Assembly: GCF_002115755.1 (NCBI RefSeq) | Contig: NZ_JFKA01000002.1 | Coordinates: 558,001-622,000 of the forward strand | Source: Thalassospira mesophila | Lineage (GTDB): Bacteria; Pseudomonadota; Alphaproteobacteria; Rhodospirillales; Thalassospiraceae | DNA length: 64,000 nt | Reading direction: 5' to 3' | Part shown: positions 36,212 to 45,542 of the stretch, piece by piece | How positions within the stretch are numbered: the stretch's first letter is position 1 | Layout of the letters: every line of letters begins with the position of its first letter | Position numbers and translations under genes: made by a program | The notes under the pieces: model-generated | Databases searched by the model: none | Seen by the model: the letters and a program-made list of their open reading frames with translations, nothing else | Told to the model about the DNA's origin: nothing

Positions 36212-38142
36212 TGGCCGATGACCCCCGGAGTTCGGATCGCGCACCGGCGGCAACGCCCGATGCCCGCGCACCGAATGCCCCAGACCACAACAATCAGGCC
36301 GCAGGCTTGCGCGCCAGCCCAACCGACCGTGCGGTTTTAAGTTCCGTTTCTGTCGCAGGGCGCGGGCAGGGCAATGTTGAGGCGCGTGATAATGCCGATA
36401 TCGACGCAGGTGCCAGTGCCGATGCCGGTGCGAGCGCTCGGATGCAGGATGACGGTCATCGTGATGGGGCAACACACGCCACACACGCGGAACCGGCGAA
36501 ATCACACGTGGTTCGGTCGTCTGTTCCGGCATCTGGCGGCACAGGTGGTGCTGGCGGGTCTGGCAACGGTGCCAAATCTGGCGGCGGCGCACCCCAGGGG
36601 CCCGACCATGTAGATCCGCTGCATTTTATTGGCTGGATCGCCATGGTGATCGGCATGTTTATGGCGATCCTTGATATTCAGATCGTTGCCAGCTCGCTTG
36701 AAGATATTCAGGCCGGGTTATCGGCCAGCCCCGATGATATTGGCTGGGTTCAGACATCTTATCTGATCGCCGAAGTGGTGATGATCCCGTTGTCGGGGTT
36801 TTTGTCGCGGCTGATTTCTACGCGCTGGCTGTTTGTGCTGTCGGCGGCGGGTTTCACGATCATGAGTGTGTTTAGCGCCATGGCGTGGTCGATCAACAGC
36901 ATGATCCTGTTTCGCGCGTTGCAAGGTTTCCTTGGCGGCGCGATGATCCCGACGGTTTTTGCCACCACCTATATCATTTTCCCCAAAGCCCGCCAGAACG
37001 GAGCCAGCGTGATTATTGGTTTGATTGCGACCATGGCACCGACGGTGGGGCCAACATTGGGCGGCTATTTAACCCAGTCGTTATCATGGCACTGGCTGTT
37101 TTTGATCAATGTGGTGCCGGGCATTATTGTCGGCGCGGTTGTTGCGATGACCCTGCATATCGACAAGGGCGATCGATCATTGCTTAAAGGCTTCGACATC
37201 GAAGGTCTGGTGGCGATGGCGGCTTTTCTCGGCAGTCTGGAATATGTGCTTGACGAAGGGCCGCGCAATGACTGGTTCGACGACCGGGCGATCATGTATG
37301 GCGCGGTGATTTGCACCTTGTCGGGGCTGTATTTTTTGTGGCGGATGTTTACCTACGAAAAGCCGATTGTCGATCTAAGCTCGTTTGCGGATCGCAATTT
37401 TTCCATGGGCTGTATTTTCAGTTTCACCCTGGGCATCGGTCTGTATGGCAGTGTTTATATTCTGCCGCTTGAACTGGCCCGAATTCGCGGGTTTGACAGT
37501 CTGCAAATCGGCACCATCATGGCGGTGACAGGGGCGTGTCAGTTTTTGTCGGCGCCGATTGCCGGGCGCTTGATGCGGGTTTTGCCATTGCGGGTGTTGC
37601 TAGGCTTCGGTTTGGCGCTATTTGCTCTGGGCGTTGGGCTTAACGGGTTTCAAAACAGCCAGCTTGATTTTGACGAATTGCTGGTTCCCCAGGCGATCCG
37701 CGGTTTTGCCCTGATGTTTTGCATGTTGCCGATTACCAGTCTGGCTTTGGGCACCTTGCCGCATGAGAAAATCAAGAACGCTTCAGGCCTGTTTAACCTG
37801 ACGCGTAACCTTGGTGGTGCGATCGGTCTGGCCTGCATCAACACATTAATTGATAATCGCTCCGATCTGCACTGGGCACATCTGGCGGAATATATCAATC
37901 CCGCCAACCCGATGTATCAGAAATACCTTAATACGCTTACCGCCCGGTATGATTCCCTTGGTGTTGCCGAACCGGCAGCGGCGGCGATGAAATCGATCAG
38001 CGGTATTTTGACCCGTGAATCAAATATGATCGCCTTTAACGATGTGCATCTGGTGATGGCGGCAGCGTTTGTTTTCGCCCTGATTTTGCTGCCATTGGCG
38101 AGAAAACCAAAACCCCAGGGGGCTGCTGCCCCGGCCCACTGA
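36211..38142 (+). CDS. DHA2 family MFS drug exporter (EmrB-like) with long disordered N-terminus
   Basis: 643 residues. Residues 1-135 are hydrophilic, rich in Ala, Gly, Asp, Pro, Ser and His and have no predicted fold. From ~143 there are 14 membrane segments, with VASSLEDIQAGLSASPDDIGWVQTSYLIAE and FLGGAMIPTVFATTYIIFP typical of DHA2/EmrB. Ordinary EmrB proteins have about 510-530 residues, so the N-terminal part is extra. Partner of the upstream adaptor; exports hydrophobic compounds in exchange for protons. Confidence 0.9.
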   Translation: MADDPRSSDRAPAATPDARAPNAPDHNNQAAGLRASPTDRAVLSSVSVAGRGQGNVEARDNADIDAGASADAGASARMQDDGHRDGATHATHAEPAKSHVVRSSVPASGGTGGAGGSGNGAKSGGGAPQGPDHVDPLHFIGWIAMVIGMFMAILDIQIVASSLEDIQAGLSASPDDIGWVQTSYLIAEVVMIPLSGFLSRLISTRWLFVLSAAGFTIMSVFSAMAWSINSMILFRALQGFLGGAMIPTVFATTYIIFPKARQNGASVIIGLIATMAPTVGPTLGGYLTQSLSWHWLFLINVVPGIIVGAVVAMTLHIDKGDRSLLKGFDIEGLVAMAAFLGSLEYVLDEGPRNDWFDDRAIMYGAVICTLSGLYFLWRMFTYEKPIVDLSSFADRNFSMGCIFSFTLGIGLYGSVYILPLELARIRGFDSLQIGTIMAVTGACQFLSAPIAGRLMRVLPLRVLLGFGLALFALGVGLNGFQNSQLDFDELLVPQAIRGFALMFCMLPITSLALGTLPHEKIKNASGLFNLTRNLGGAIGLACINTLIDNRSDLHWAHLAEYINPANPMYQKYLNTLTARYDSLGVAEPAAAAMKSISGILTRESNMIAFNDVHLVMAAAFVFALILLPLARKPKPQGAAAPAH

Positions 38143-38238
38143 CCCCGCTATTGGCTTTTTCCCGATACGGGAAACAGCCTGACGATAAAACCGCGCATGT
38201 TCTTCCCCCCCCCGACCCCGCCTGCGCGGTTTGCCTTG

Positions 38239-38280
38239 CCCCCGAATTGCCCGGTCTGTCCGGTGCGGTTCGGGGGTTTT
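38239..38280 (+). terminator. Probable terminator of the efflux operon
   Basis: Arms CCCCCGAA / TTCGGGGG (38239-38246, 38269-38276) with T-rich DNA after it, 97 bp downstream of the stop. Confidence 0.5.
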
Positions 38281-38695
38281 GGTTTTGGGGGCAAAGCATG
38301 ACAGAACAAAAAACATCGGTTCGCCAAGCTTGCAAAACAGCTTGCGATTATTCCCTGTTTGCGGCGAGCCATGCCTGCCGTCGATGCCGTGCCGCTCGGG
38401 TTGTTTTTGTCCCGGTTCTGGTCTGGGACTGCTGCGCCATGGACGGTCTTTCGCAAACACGCAGGAGTCTTCGTTAAATTTCCCCGGAACCTTGCTCAAT
38501 ATGGGGCAGATCTGGCGGGCAAGGGGTGCTCACGCGGTGCTCACGGAAAGGTGTGATGTGCCTTTTGCATCCTTGAGTCAGGGGCCGTTATTTAAGCAGG
38601 TAATTGATTTTAAAGATAAATAAATTGCGTGGTCACCCGTCGGGATTGGCAAATTCTCCACCCGGAACCAGGAAGGGCCTAAAGAGACGATTGCC
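38281..38695. other. Intergenic, no feature seen
   Basis: About 415 bp without a supportable gene. Several long frames run through on both strands, but they have no ribosome-binding site, unusual composition and no recognisable family. Confidence 0.4.
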
Positions 38696-38719
38696 AACTT
38701 ACTAACTGATAAGTAAGTT
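38696..38719. promoter_or_regulatory. Operator of the TetR gene at 38726
   Basis: Perfect 8-bp arms AACTTACT / AGTAAGTT around AACTGATA, 6 bp before the ATG. Confidence 0.7.
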
Positions 38720-38725
38720 ATCTTC

Positions 38726-39328
38726 ATGACCCAAAAGACATCACCCAAAGCACTCGAAATTATTGATCAGGCGCGACTTTTGATCGCCAATGGCGGGTAT
38801 AACGGTTTTAGTTATGCCGATATTGCCAAGACCCTTGGCGTTACCAATGCCAGCATCCATTACCATTTTCCGGCCAAGGCTGATCTGGTGAAGGCTGTTG
38901 TCATTCAGTATCGGACATACTCCCACCATCAGCTTGCGCTGGCGCGCGCAGAAGACGACGATCCGGTCCGGCTGTTGCGGCTTTTTGTCGGCTTTTGGGA
39001 ACATTGCCTGCGAGAAGGACCATGGCCGTTTTGCATTTGTGTGATGCTGGCCTGTGAATTGCCCTTGATCCCTGATGCCGTTGCCGATGAAGTTCAGGGG
39101 CATTTCGATGATTTGTCTGGCTGGCTGACCGAGGTGATGGCGCAGGGGCAGGCGCGCGGGCTGCTTGAGCTTCGGGCCGGACCAAAGGTTGAGGCCCGCA
39201 TCCTGATGACGCTGGTTCACGGCTCCATGATTTCCGCCCGGGCCGCACGCGACCCCGCCCTTTACGGGGCCGTTGCCTGGCCTGCATTGCAGCGGCTTTT
39301 GGTCGGAACGCCAAACGTCCCGACATAA
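38726..39328 (+). CDS. TetR family transcriptional regulator (autoregulated)
   Basis: 200 residues. HTH: IDQARLLIANGGYNGFSYADIAKTLGVTNASIHYHFPAKADLVKAV, the form seen in TetR regulators of the AcuR/NemR-like type. The C-terminal domain contains CVMLACELPLIPDAV with two cysteines (FCICVMLACEL), which might respond to electrophiles. An 8-bp inverted repeat just upstream (38696-38719) suggests autorepression. No obvious target is adjacent; the next gene is an exported protein 216 bp away. Confidence 0.88.
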   Translation: MTQKTSPKALEIIDQARLLIANGGYNGFSYADIAKTLGVTNASIHYHFPAKADLVKAVVIQYRTYSHHQLALARAEDDDPVRLLRLFVGFWEHCLREGPWPFCICVMLACELPLIPDAVADEVQGHFDDLSGWLTEVMAQGQARGLLELRAGPKVEARILMTLVHGSMISARAARDPALYGAVAWPALQRLLVGTPNVPT

Positions 39329-39544
39329 GCCGTAACGCTCTATCTCGCCCGCCGGGAAAGTCTGCCCGCATGCCGGTTTGCCGCCATGCCGGGCCACAGC
39401 TTCCCCCATGATCTGAAATTCCCGTCAAGCGGCATGCCGTACTGACGCGAAAACGACCCTGCCTGGCCAATTCACCCGAATTGTGCTGGCCGGGAACGCT
39501 ACTCCTTTGCCTGTTCTGTCCCCCGATCCATAGGAAAACCATCC

Positions 39545-40249
39545 ATGAAACCGTTTATATTTGCGACTTTCGCCGCCATTGGCCTTTCGGTTGCCTTTAC
39601 CCCGCTGGCGTCTTTTGCCAATGCCGCCCCAACCCCGGAACATTTACGCGGGACCATCGCATCAATTACTCCGCAGTCGCTGGTGATCCATACCCGCGAT
39701 GACAAAGACGTCACCGTTATCCTTGATGATCAAACCAGCTATTCCGCCGTGGTTAAATCCAGCCTCGATGATATTACCGAAGGCAGCTATATCGGCACGG
39801 CCACCAAAACCATTGGGTCGAAGCTGATCGCGCTGGAAGTATCGATATTTCCGCCCGAAATGCGCGGTGCCGGTGAAGGCCATTATGCCTGGGATAAAAT
39901 TGCCGATACCACGCTTGCTGCCGGTGCCGCGACCGCCAGTGCCATGACCAACGGTAATGTCACAACCGTTGCCAGTTCCGGCAAAACCGACGTCAATAGT
40001 GCCATGACCAATGGCAATGTTGCCACCGCTGCTGCCAAAGGCGGGCTGACGGTTTTGAATGTTACCTACAAGGGCGGCAAGCAGACGGTTCTTGTGCCGC
40101 CAACCGCCCCGGTTGTTGCCCTTCAGATCGGTAGCAAGGCCGATCTGGCAACAGGGGCAGCCGTTTTTGTCGTCGCCCTTAAAGACGGCACAACAACAAC
40201 CGCCAAGCTGGTTGCCGTTGGCAAAGGTGGCGTAATCCCGCCGATGTAA
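39545..40249 (+). CDS. Uncharacterised exported protein in the molybdoenzyme cluster
   Basis: 234 residues with a clear signal peptide (MKPFIFATFAAIGLSVAFTPLASFANA). The N-terminal mature part LRGTIASITPQSLVIHTRDDKDVTVILDDQTSYSAV is a small beta barrel-like domain of the DUF5666 type, and a second similar segment follows near 170-225. Between them the phrase SAMTNGNV is repeated twice. Function unknown; it precedes the cytochrome b and oxidoreductase genes by 98 bp on the same strand, suggesting a periplasmic partner. Confidence 0.7.
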   Translation: MKPFIFATFAAIGLSVAFTPLASFANAAPTPEHLRGTIASITPQSLVIHTRDDKDVTVILDDQTSYSAVVKSSLDDITEGSYIGTATKTIGSKLIALEVSIFPPEMRGAGEGHYAWDKIADTTLAAGAATASAMTNGNVTTVASSGKTDVNSAMTNGNVATAAAKGGLTVLNVTYKGGKQTVLVPPTAPVVALQIGSKADLATGAAVFVVALKDGTTTTAKLVAVGKGGVIPPM

Positions 40250-40347
40250 AGAATAAACCTTTGCGCGCCTGGGTGGGGTTTGCACGATATCGGCAGGCCC
40301 CACCGGGCGGCAATACTCCCCGGTTTGGTTTTCAACAGGGTATTTTT

Positions 40348-40983
40348 ATGGAAAATCGTGCGCAATCTTCCGTGCGTCCGGCGCATAGCTTGCCGCTTCG
40401 CATTATGCATTGGGTGAATGTTTATGCTGTGTGCTGCATGGTGTTTAGCGGTTGGGAAATTTACAATGCGTCGCCCGATTTGCCGTTTTCATTTCCGCAA
40501 TGGGCAACATTGGGTGGCTGGCTGGGCGGGGCGCTGGCATGGCATCTGAGTGCGGTGTGGCTTTTGGTCCTTAATGGCGTTGCCTATTTGCTTTACGGCA
40601 TTTTTTCCGGCCATTTAAAGCGCGATTTGCGCCCGCCGTCTCCCCGGGCGTTTCTGCGCGATTTTGTCGCAGCGTTGCGGCTGCGTCTGCCCCACAAAAT
40701 CGGCCATTACAATGCGGTTCAACGCCTGTTTTATGGCGGTGTGATTTGCATCTTGATTGTCGAGGTTTTAACCGGCCTGTCAATCTGGAAGCCGGTGCAG
40801 CTTGGCGGGCTGGTCTCGTTGTTTGGCGGGTATGTTCTGGCGCGCAACATTCATCTGGCGATGATGATTTTGATTGTCGGTTTTATCGTTGTTCATCTGG
40901 TCCTGGTGGCAATTGTTCCGCGCACCCTTGTTGCCATGGTAAAGGCCGTTCCGTCCGACCCGCAGGAGACCCCTGATGTTTAA
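40348..40983 (+). CDS. Cytochrome b membrane subunit of the oxidoreductase
   Basis: 211 residues with four to five membrane helices and His residues placed for two b haems: HSLPLRIMHWVNV, AWHLSAVW and RNIHLAMMILIVGFIVVHLV. This is the Ni/Fe-hydrogenase / cytochrome b561-like family that carries electrons from the quinone pool to a periplasmic enzyme. The next gene starts 8 bp before its stop, so the pair is coupled. The start at 40348 was chosen because it begins at the helix-preceding segment; the longer frame from 40261 has no support. Confidence 0.88.
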   Translation: MENRAQSSVRPAHSLPLRIMHWVNVYAVCCMVFSGWEIYNASPDLPFSFPQWATLGGWLGGALAWHLSAVWLLVLNGVAYLLYGIFSGHLKRDLRPPSPRAFLRDFVAALRLRLPHKIGHYNAVQRLFYGGVICILIVEVLTGLSIWKPVQLGGLVSLFGGYVLARNIHLAMMILIVGFIVVHLVLVAIVPRTLVAMVKAVPSDPQETPDV

Positions 40984-41734
40984 AAAACGCAATAAACCGG
41001 TGATCACACCAGACGATATCCGCGCCGATCTGGCGCGGTTTAACCGCCGGGCATTTTTGCGCGGGTCGTTGTCGTTAGGCGGTCTTGCCATGCTAACCGG
41101 GTGCAATTTATCGACCGATAGCGGCGTTGATGCTGCGCTTAAAGCGATCTTGCGGTTTGATGACAAAATGCAGGCGGCTTTATTTGACCCGACCCGTCTG
41201 GCGCAAACCTACCCGGCCAGCGCCATTACCGACCCGTTCCGGTTTAACGCCTATTACCCTGATTGGCAGGTGCGCGGGGTGCCCGATGACTGGCGGCTGG
41301 AAGTTGCAGGGCGCATTTCCGACAAAAATGCCTGGACCCTTGATGCTTTGCAGGCCCTGCCGCAGGAAAGCCAGATTACCCGCCATATTTGCATTGAGGG
41401 CTGGAGCCAGGTCGGGCAATGGCGCGGGGTGCCGTTGCATGTTTTTTTCCGCAGAATCGGGGCGGATACGCGGGCGAAATATGTGAAATTCACCTGTTTT
41501 GATGATTACACCACCAGCATCGACATGGCGAGTGCCCTGCATCCCCAAACCATTCTGGCGCTGGATTTTCTTGAAAAGCCGCTAAGCCCGGAATGGGGCG
41601 CGCCGGTGCGTCTGCGCATCCCGACCAAGCTGGGGTTTAAAAGTGCCAAAAACGTGCGCGCCATCGAAGTTACCAACAGCTTTTCGGGCGGGTATTGGGA
41701 AAATCAGGGATATGACTGGTTTGCCGGGGTTTGA
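40976..41734 (+). CDS. Molybdopterin-dependent oxidoreductase (MsrP/SorA-like)
   Basis: 252 residues. An N-terminal Tat-type signal (RRAFLRGSLSLGGLAMLTGC) indicates export after folding; the LTGC could be a lipobox. Sulfite oxidase fold with likely Mo ligand Cys in RHICIEGWSQVGQWRGVPL and YVKFTCFDDYTTSIDM. It is shorter than MsrP (about 330), as in many periplasmic oxidoreductases of the same family. With the cytochrome b it forms a two-component periplasmic redox system analogous to MsrPQ; its substrate is not clear. Confidence 0.87.
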   Translation: MFKKRNKPVITPDDIRADLARFNRRAFLRGSLSLGGLAMLTGCNLSTDSGVDAALKAILRFDDKMQAALFDPTRLAQTYPASAITDPFRFNAYYPDWQVRGVPDDWRLEVAGRISDKNAWTLDALQALPQESQITRHICIEGWSQVGQWRGVPLHVFFRRIGADTRAKYVKFTCFDDYTTSIDMASALHPQTILALDFLEKPLSPEWGAPVRLRIPTKLGFKSAKNVRAIEVTNSFSGGYWENQGYDWFAGV

Positions 41735-41767
41735 TTTTGCGCCAAATATTGGCCACGACCATGCGCA

Positions 41768-41801
41768 TAAAAAAGCCGCCCGGCCCCGCAATGCGGGCGG
41801 G
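41768..41801 (-). terminator. Terminator of the peroxidase gene
   Basis: Stem CCGCCCG / CGGGCGG with loop GCCCCGCAATG (41776-41800); on the minus strand it is followed by a run of T residues. Confidence 0.6.
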
Positions 41802-41849
41802 CGACAGGTCGGTGGTGTAGAAGTGGTGTCGTGTCGCTGGCGGTGACAG

Positions 41850-41884
41850 AGCGCACTGGCGGAATAATCGTCCGCCAGTGCGCT
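41850..41884. repeat. Perfect 14-bp inverted repeat
   Basis: AGCGCACTGGCGGA / TCCGCCAGTGCGCT with a 7-nt loop, between the convergent molybdoenzyme and peroxidase genes. It lacks a T tract on either side, so its role is unclear (RNA end protection or secondary terminator). Confidence 0.6.
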
Positions 41885-41901
41885 ATTATGTGGTGTGGTG
41901 C

Positions 41902-42984
41902 CTAGTTCTTGATCGTCATGGCAACGGGTTTGGGCGTTGCATGGGTGCTTACCGGCAGGATCGGGTAAACGATCCGGGGTTCTTCGCCGGTCAGTGTCCG
42001 CAAGAAGGCAGCAATGGCCGAAATTGATTTTTCATCAAGTTCGGTGCCCAACTGGCTGGTGGCCATAATGCCAACGGCCTGTTCCAGATCCCAGACCTTG
42101 CCGGTATGGAAATAAGGTGCTGTCAGCTCGATATTACGCAGCGGGCCCGCCCGGAAGACGTAATCGTCATCGGCGGTATGGGTCACGGCAAAGCGGCCCT
42201 TGTCATTGGCAGGCAAAATGTCGGAGCCGGGTTTTTCAACCACGCCAAACGGATAATATCCGTTGCCGCCAACATTGACACCGTTATGGCAAGAGGCACA
42301 GCCGCTATCCATAAACAGGGCCAAACCTTGTTTTTCCTGATCGCTCAGGATCACGTCATTGCCTTCAAGGAACTGGTCAAACCGGGATGACGGGGTGATC
42401 AGGGTGGCTTCAAAGGCTTCGATGGCTTTGGCCATATTGTCAAACGTTACCGGATCGGCTTCGCCGGGGAAGGCTTTTTTGAAATGCTCGATATATTCGG
42501 GCATGCTTTTAAGGGTGGTGACAACCCGGTCCGGGGTGCTGGCCATTTCAACGCCGGCCTGAACCGGGCCTTTGGCCTGTGCTTTAAGATCGGCAGCACG
42601 GCCATCCCAGAACTGGGCAATGTTGAAAACGGCATTAAACACGGTCGGCGAGTTACGCGGGCCTTTTTGCCAGCCATGCCCGATCGACGTTTCAAGATTG
42701 TCGTCACCGCCCATGCCCAGATTGTGGCAGGTGTTGCATGAAATCAGCGCGCTTGACGAAATGCGGGGTTCGAAAAACAGCATTTTGCCCAGTTCGACTT
42801 TTTCATGGGTAACGGCATTGCCTTTAACCGCCGGAACAGCCGACGGAATAACTTCAAAATAGTCGCCTGCGGCAGTGCGCAGGGCAGCATCATCGACCTT
42901 GTCGGCGGCAAGGGCGCTGGTCACAAATCCGATACACAGGGCGCTGGCGCCAAGCAGTCGGACAATGGTGCGGGTGGTGTTCAT
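41902..42984 (-). CDS. Di-haem cytochrome c peroxidase
   Basis: 360 residues, signal peptide (SALCIGFVTSALAADK, cleavage near ALA-AD). Two CxxCH haem sites: CNTCH (about residue 85) and CASCH (about 230), the layout of CcpA/MauG-like proteins. Reduces hydrogen peroxide in the periplasm using electrons from soluble cytochromes. The start at 42984 follows GAGAGGGGACC; the frame from 43002 is an alternative. Convergent with the molybdoenzyme cluster. Confidence 0.92.
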   Translation of the reverse strand: MNTTRTIVRLLGASALCIGFVTSALAADKVDDAALRTAAGDYFEVIPSAVPAVKGNAVTHEKVELGKMLFFEPRISSSALISCNTCHNLGMGGDDNLETSIGHGWQKGPRNSPTVFNAVFNIAQFWDGRAADLKAQAKGPVQAGVEMASTPDRVVTTLKSMPEYIEHFKKAFPGEADPVTFDNMAKAIEAFEATLITPSSRFDQFLEGNDVILSDQEKQGLALFMDSGCASCHNGVNVGGNGYYPFGVVEKPGSDILPANDKGRFAVTHTADDDYVFRAGPLRNIELTAPYFHTGKVWDLEQAVGIMATSQLGTELDEKSISAIAAFLRTLTGEEPRIVYPILPVSTHATPKPVAMTIKN

Positions 42985-43208
42985 GATGGTCCCCTCTCTC
43001 ATGTGCGAGTGGCATCACATCATCACTGTAACCCGCTGGGAACCATGATGTATGTCAAAAATCTAATTTAAATATGTATAATGTTAATTGCCTTGCCAGG
43101 TATGCCGGGCGAGGCGGCATTTCGGGCTTTAATTTGCGAGTCTGACCCGTGTTTGTCGTGCCATAACCCTGTGGTGCTGTGGTGCCAGACAAGGTTGTTG
43201 TCACAAAC

Positions 43209-43245
43209 AACAAGGCCCCGCCGGCAGGGCTGGCAGGGCCTTGTT
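43209..43245. terminator. Terminator hairpin after the LOG gene
   Basis: Arms AACAAGGCCC / GGGCCTTGTT (43209-43218, 43236-43245), about 20 bp past the end of the LOG-family gene on the minus strand. Confidence 0.55.
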
Positions 43246-43264
43246 AAAATTGCAATAACCGGGA

Positions 43265-43849
43265 TTACAAAAGCTTTTCCTTGGGATCAAATTTCGGTCC
43301 CGGTTCGGCGGACAGTTTTTCAAACACGCCTTCAAGCGTATCTGTCACCGAATAAAGCTGGCGGTTGCTGGGCCGGGCAAAGCCTTCGTCAATGATGCCT
43401 TCAATCATTGCCAGGCATTTGTCCCAATAGCCCAGCGCATTTAAAAACACCAACGGCTTGTCGTGAATGCCAAGCTGGCGCAGGGTCAGGGCCTCGAACG
43501 CTTCGTCAAGGCTGCCAAGCCCGCCCGCCAGGGTGACAAACGCGTCCGAGCGGCGAAACATTTCCACCTTGCGCTCATACATCGAGTTGCACACGATCAG
43601 TTCTGAAAGCCCGGCATGGCCCACTTCAATGTCATCAAGATGGGCGGGAATAATGCCGACAACCTTGCCGCCATTTTCCATCACCGCATCGGCAACAGCG
43701 CCCATAAGGCCAATGCGCCCGCCGCCGTAAACCAGCGTAATGCCGCGTTCGGCCATCATTTTGCCAAAGGCGATGGCGTTTTCCTTGTGTTTGGGGTTCA
43801 CACCGTTCGATGCACCGCAAAACACACAAATCGAGTTTATTTTCGTCAT
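43265..43849 (-). CDS. LOG family protein (TIGR00730, Rossmann fold)
   Basis: 194 residues, normal length. N-terminal INSICVFCGASNG and VYGGGRIGLMGAVADAV are those of the cytokinin riboside 5'-monophosphate phosphoribohydrolase (LOG) family. The catalytic PGGxGTxxE motif is altered to AGGLGSLDE (Pro to Ala, Thr to Ser), so activity may be changed; the Glu remains. Members release base from nucleoside monophosphates. Single gene on the minus strand. Confidence 0.88.
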   Translation of the reverse strand: MTKINSICVFCGASNGVNPKHKENAIAFGKMMAERGITLVYGGGRIGLMGAVADAVMENGGKVVGIIPAHLDDIEVGHAGLSELIVCNSMYERKVEMFRRSDAFVTLAGGLGSLDEAFEALTLRQLGIHDKPLVFLNALGYWDKCLAMIEGIIDEGFARPSNRQLYSVTDTLEGVFEKLSAEPGPKFDPKEKLL

Positions 43850-44167
43850 GGCGGCCTGCCTTCTTGTTATTTTGTCGCAGGAAAGAAAGCGTTAAAACCA
43901 CGAACGGTTTCAATGCCCCTTTCATCCCCAGCTTAGCGTATGATATGCCTGCGCCGTCAATGATATCTTGATGTCAAAACCGGTTTTGCCGCAGGGCAAG
44001 GGTTTGGGGGATATTGCAATGCGCAATTTTTCGCGGCCCGATATACAGCCCGATTTGTGCCGCAATATATCGTATTGTGGCGATCCTGCATTGTGGTTGC
44101 GCCCGTTTGGGGCCGACCATGCCGGGATGCGAAAAGATGTGAAATAATAAAGGCAGGTTCATACAGC
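43850..44167. other. Intergenic region, divergent promoters
   Basis: 318 bp between LOG (minus) and the unknown membrane protein (plus). No operator or hairpin recognised. Confidence 0.4.
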
Positions 44168-45226
44168 GTGTTTGTCGACAGTCCGTTCTGGTTTGCCATA
44201 CTTGTGTCCGGCGTCATTGCCGCGGTTTTGATGCTGGCCCTTTGGTTGGGGCTGGATCGTGCTGTGGCGCGCCGTATGGTGCTTTCGGCCATTATTCCAG
44301 CCGTGCTGGTGGCCGTGCCCGCCGCCCTTGGCCTGCCCGAAGGTATGCGCGGCGGGGCCGGTGCGGTTCTGGCTGTCATCCTGATTGGCGGCCTTGCCGG
44401 TATGATGATTGATGTTGCCCGGTTTTCTGCGCGGATTGCCTCGGTTTTGGGCTGTGTTGTTATTGTGGGCGGCGGGTGGCTGGTGCTGGGCGATGATGCC
44501 ACGGGCACGGCGGCCTTGCTGGGCCAGGTGACGTTGCCCGGAACGGCGCACGCGGTTTCGGTGCTGGCATGGGCCGGGTATCTGGCGGTGGCGCTGGTGC
44601 TGGCATATGTCACCCTGCCTGATTTTACCGATGCAGGCGAAGACAACAGTACACCCGGCGCAAAAAACGGCGCAAAAACCGGCACCAAAACCAGGGCCAA
44701 AACGACAAAAGTGTCCGCCACCCGCAAAAACAAATCGGTCAGCACCGATCTTGACGGCGGGGATCGCGGGCCGGGCGCGCTGTCGGTGTTTTTGGCACTG
44801 GTGCTGGGCATGGGCATTATCGCCGTGCAATTTGGCCTGCGCGATTTAAAAATTCTGCATGGGGCGATGGCGATTGCCCTGCTGATTGCGCTGATATCGG
44901 AAAAAGCCGCACCGCAATACCGGGCTGCGGTGTGGCTGTCGATGGTGGCGGCCATTATGGTGGCGGGGGCAACGGCAATTTTGCGTGCGCCGGCCAGTCT
45001 GGTGGCCCATGCGGTGCTGGTTTTAGTGATGTTTTCGGGCACCGGCACGGTTTTGTTGCAAAAGGCCCTGCGTCTGGACCGCGTTGCGACCGATGGCGCA
45101 AAAGGCAGCCGCGACGCCGGTACGATCTGGGCGGGAAATGCCATTGTTCGCGTGCTGGTTCTGGCCCTGCCGGTGGGCATGGCCACACTTGTTGCCTTTA
45201 TCGGGGCGGCAATGAGCGCACCTTGA
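44168..45226 (+). CDS. Uncharacterised multi-pass membrane protein
   Basis: About 352 residues from GTG 44168 (AAAGGCAGG upstream). Roughly ten hydrophobic segments; the first is MFVDSPFWFAILVSGVIAAVLMLAL-like and a basic Lys/Thr-rich loop (about 155-195, GAKNGAKTGTKTRAKTTKVS) splits the protein. No family recognised and no conserved charged residues suggest a transport mechanism. An in-frame ATG-like start at 44057 would add a non-hydrophobic tail with no site. Stands alone upstream of the LysM protein. Confidence 0.6.
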   Translation: MFVDSPFWFAILVSGVIAAVLMLALWLGLDRAVARRMVLSAIIPAVLVAVPAALGLPEGMRGGAGAVLAVILIGGLAGMMIDVARFSARIASVLGCVVIVGGGWLVLGDDATGTAALLGQVTLPGTAHAVSVLAWAGYLAVALVLAYVTLPDFTDAGEDNSTPGAKNGAKTGTKTRAKTTKVSATRKNKSVSTDLDGGDRGPGALSVFLALVLGMGIIAVQFGLRDLKILHGAMAIALLIALISEKAAPQYRAAVWLSMVAAIMVAGATAILRAPASLVAHAVLVLVMFSGTGTVLLQKALRLDRVATDGAKGSRDAGTIWAGNAIVRVLVLALPVGMATLVAFIGAAMSAP

Positions 45227-45542
45227 TCGTGTGGTCCGGGTTTGGGGCAAGTTCACCCGCGCATGGCTGCGGCCAGCTCCTATATTGGTGTTGGCAGGGC
45301 AAAAATCGGGTCGATAGCGGCCAAATCAATGCCTTTGATGCACAATTTGACGCATTTGCAACGGCTTGATGCATTTCCAGCTTTGTTACGGTATGGAAAC
45401 TGTGCGATGAAAGTAGTACAAGTTTCCAATAACCGTGTCGGGGGTGGGGACGGGGTTCCATTTTCATGCCGCAATGCCGCGCATTGATGCAATTCTGACC
45501 TTCGGCGACCAAAAGATAACCATCGTTCAAGGATATTTTCCG
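45227..45542. other. Intergenic, likely LysM promoter
   Basis: About 315 bp. TTGATGCA-like repeats at 45336-45375 and a TTGACG hexamer near 45347 are the only promoter-like elements noted. No gene. Confidence 0.35.
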
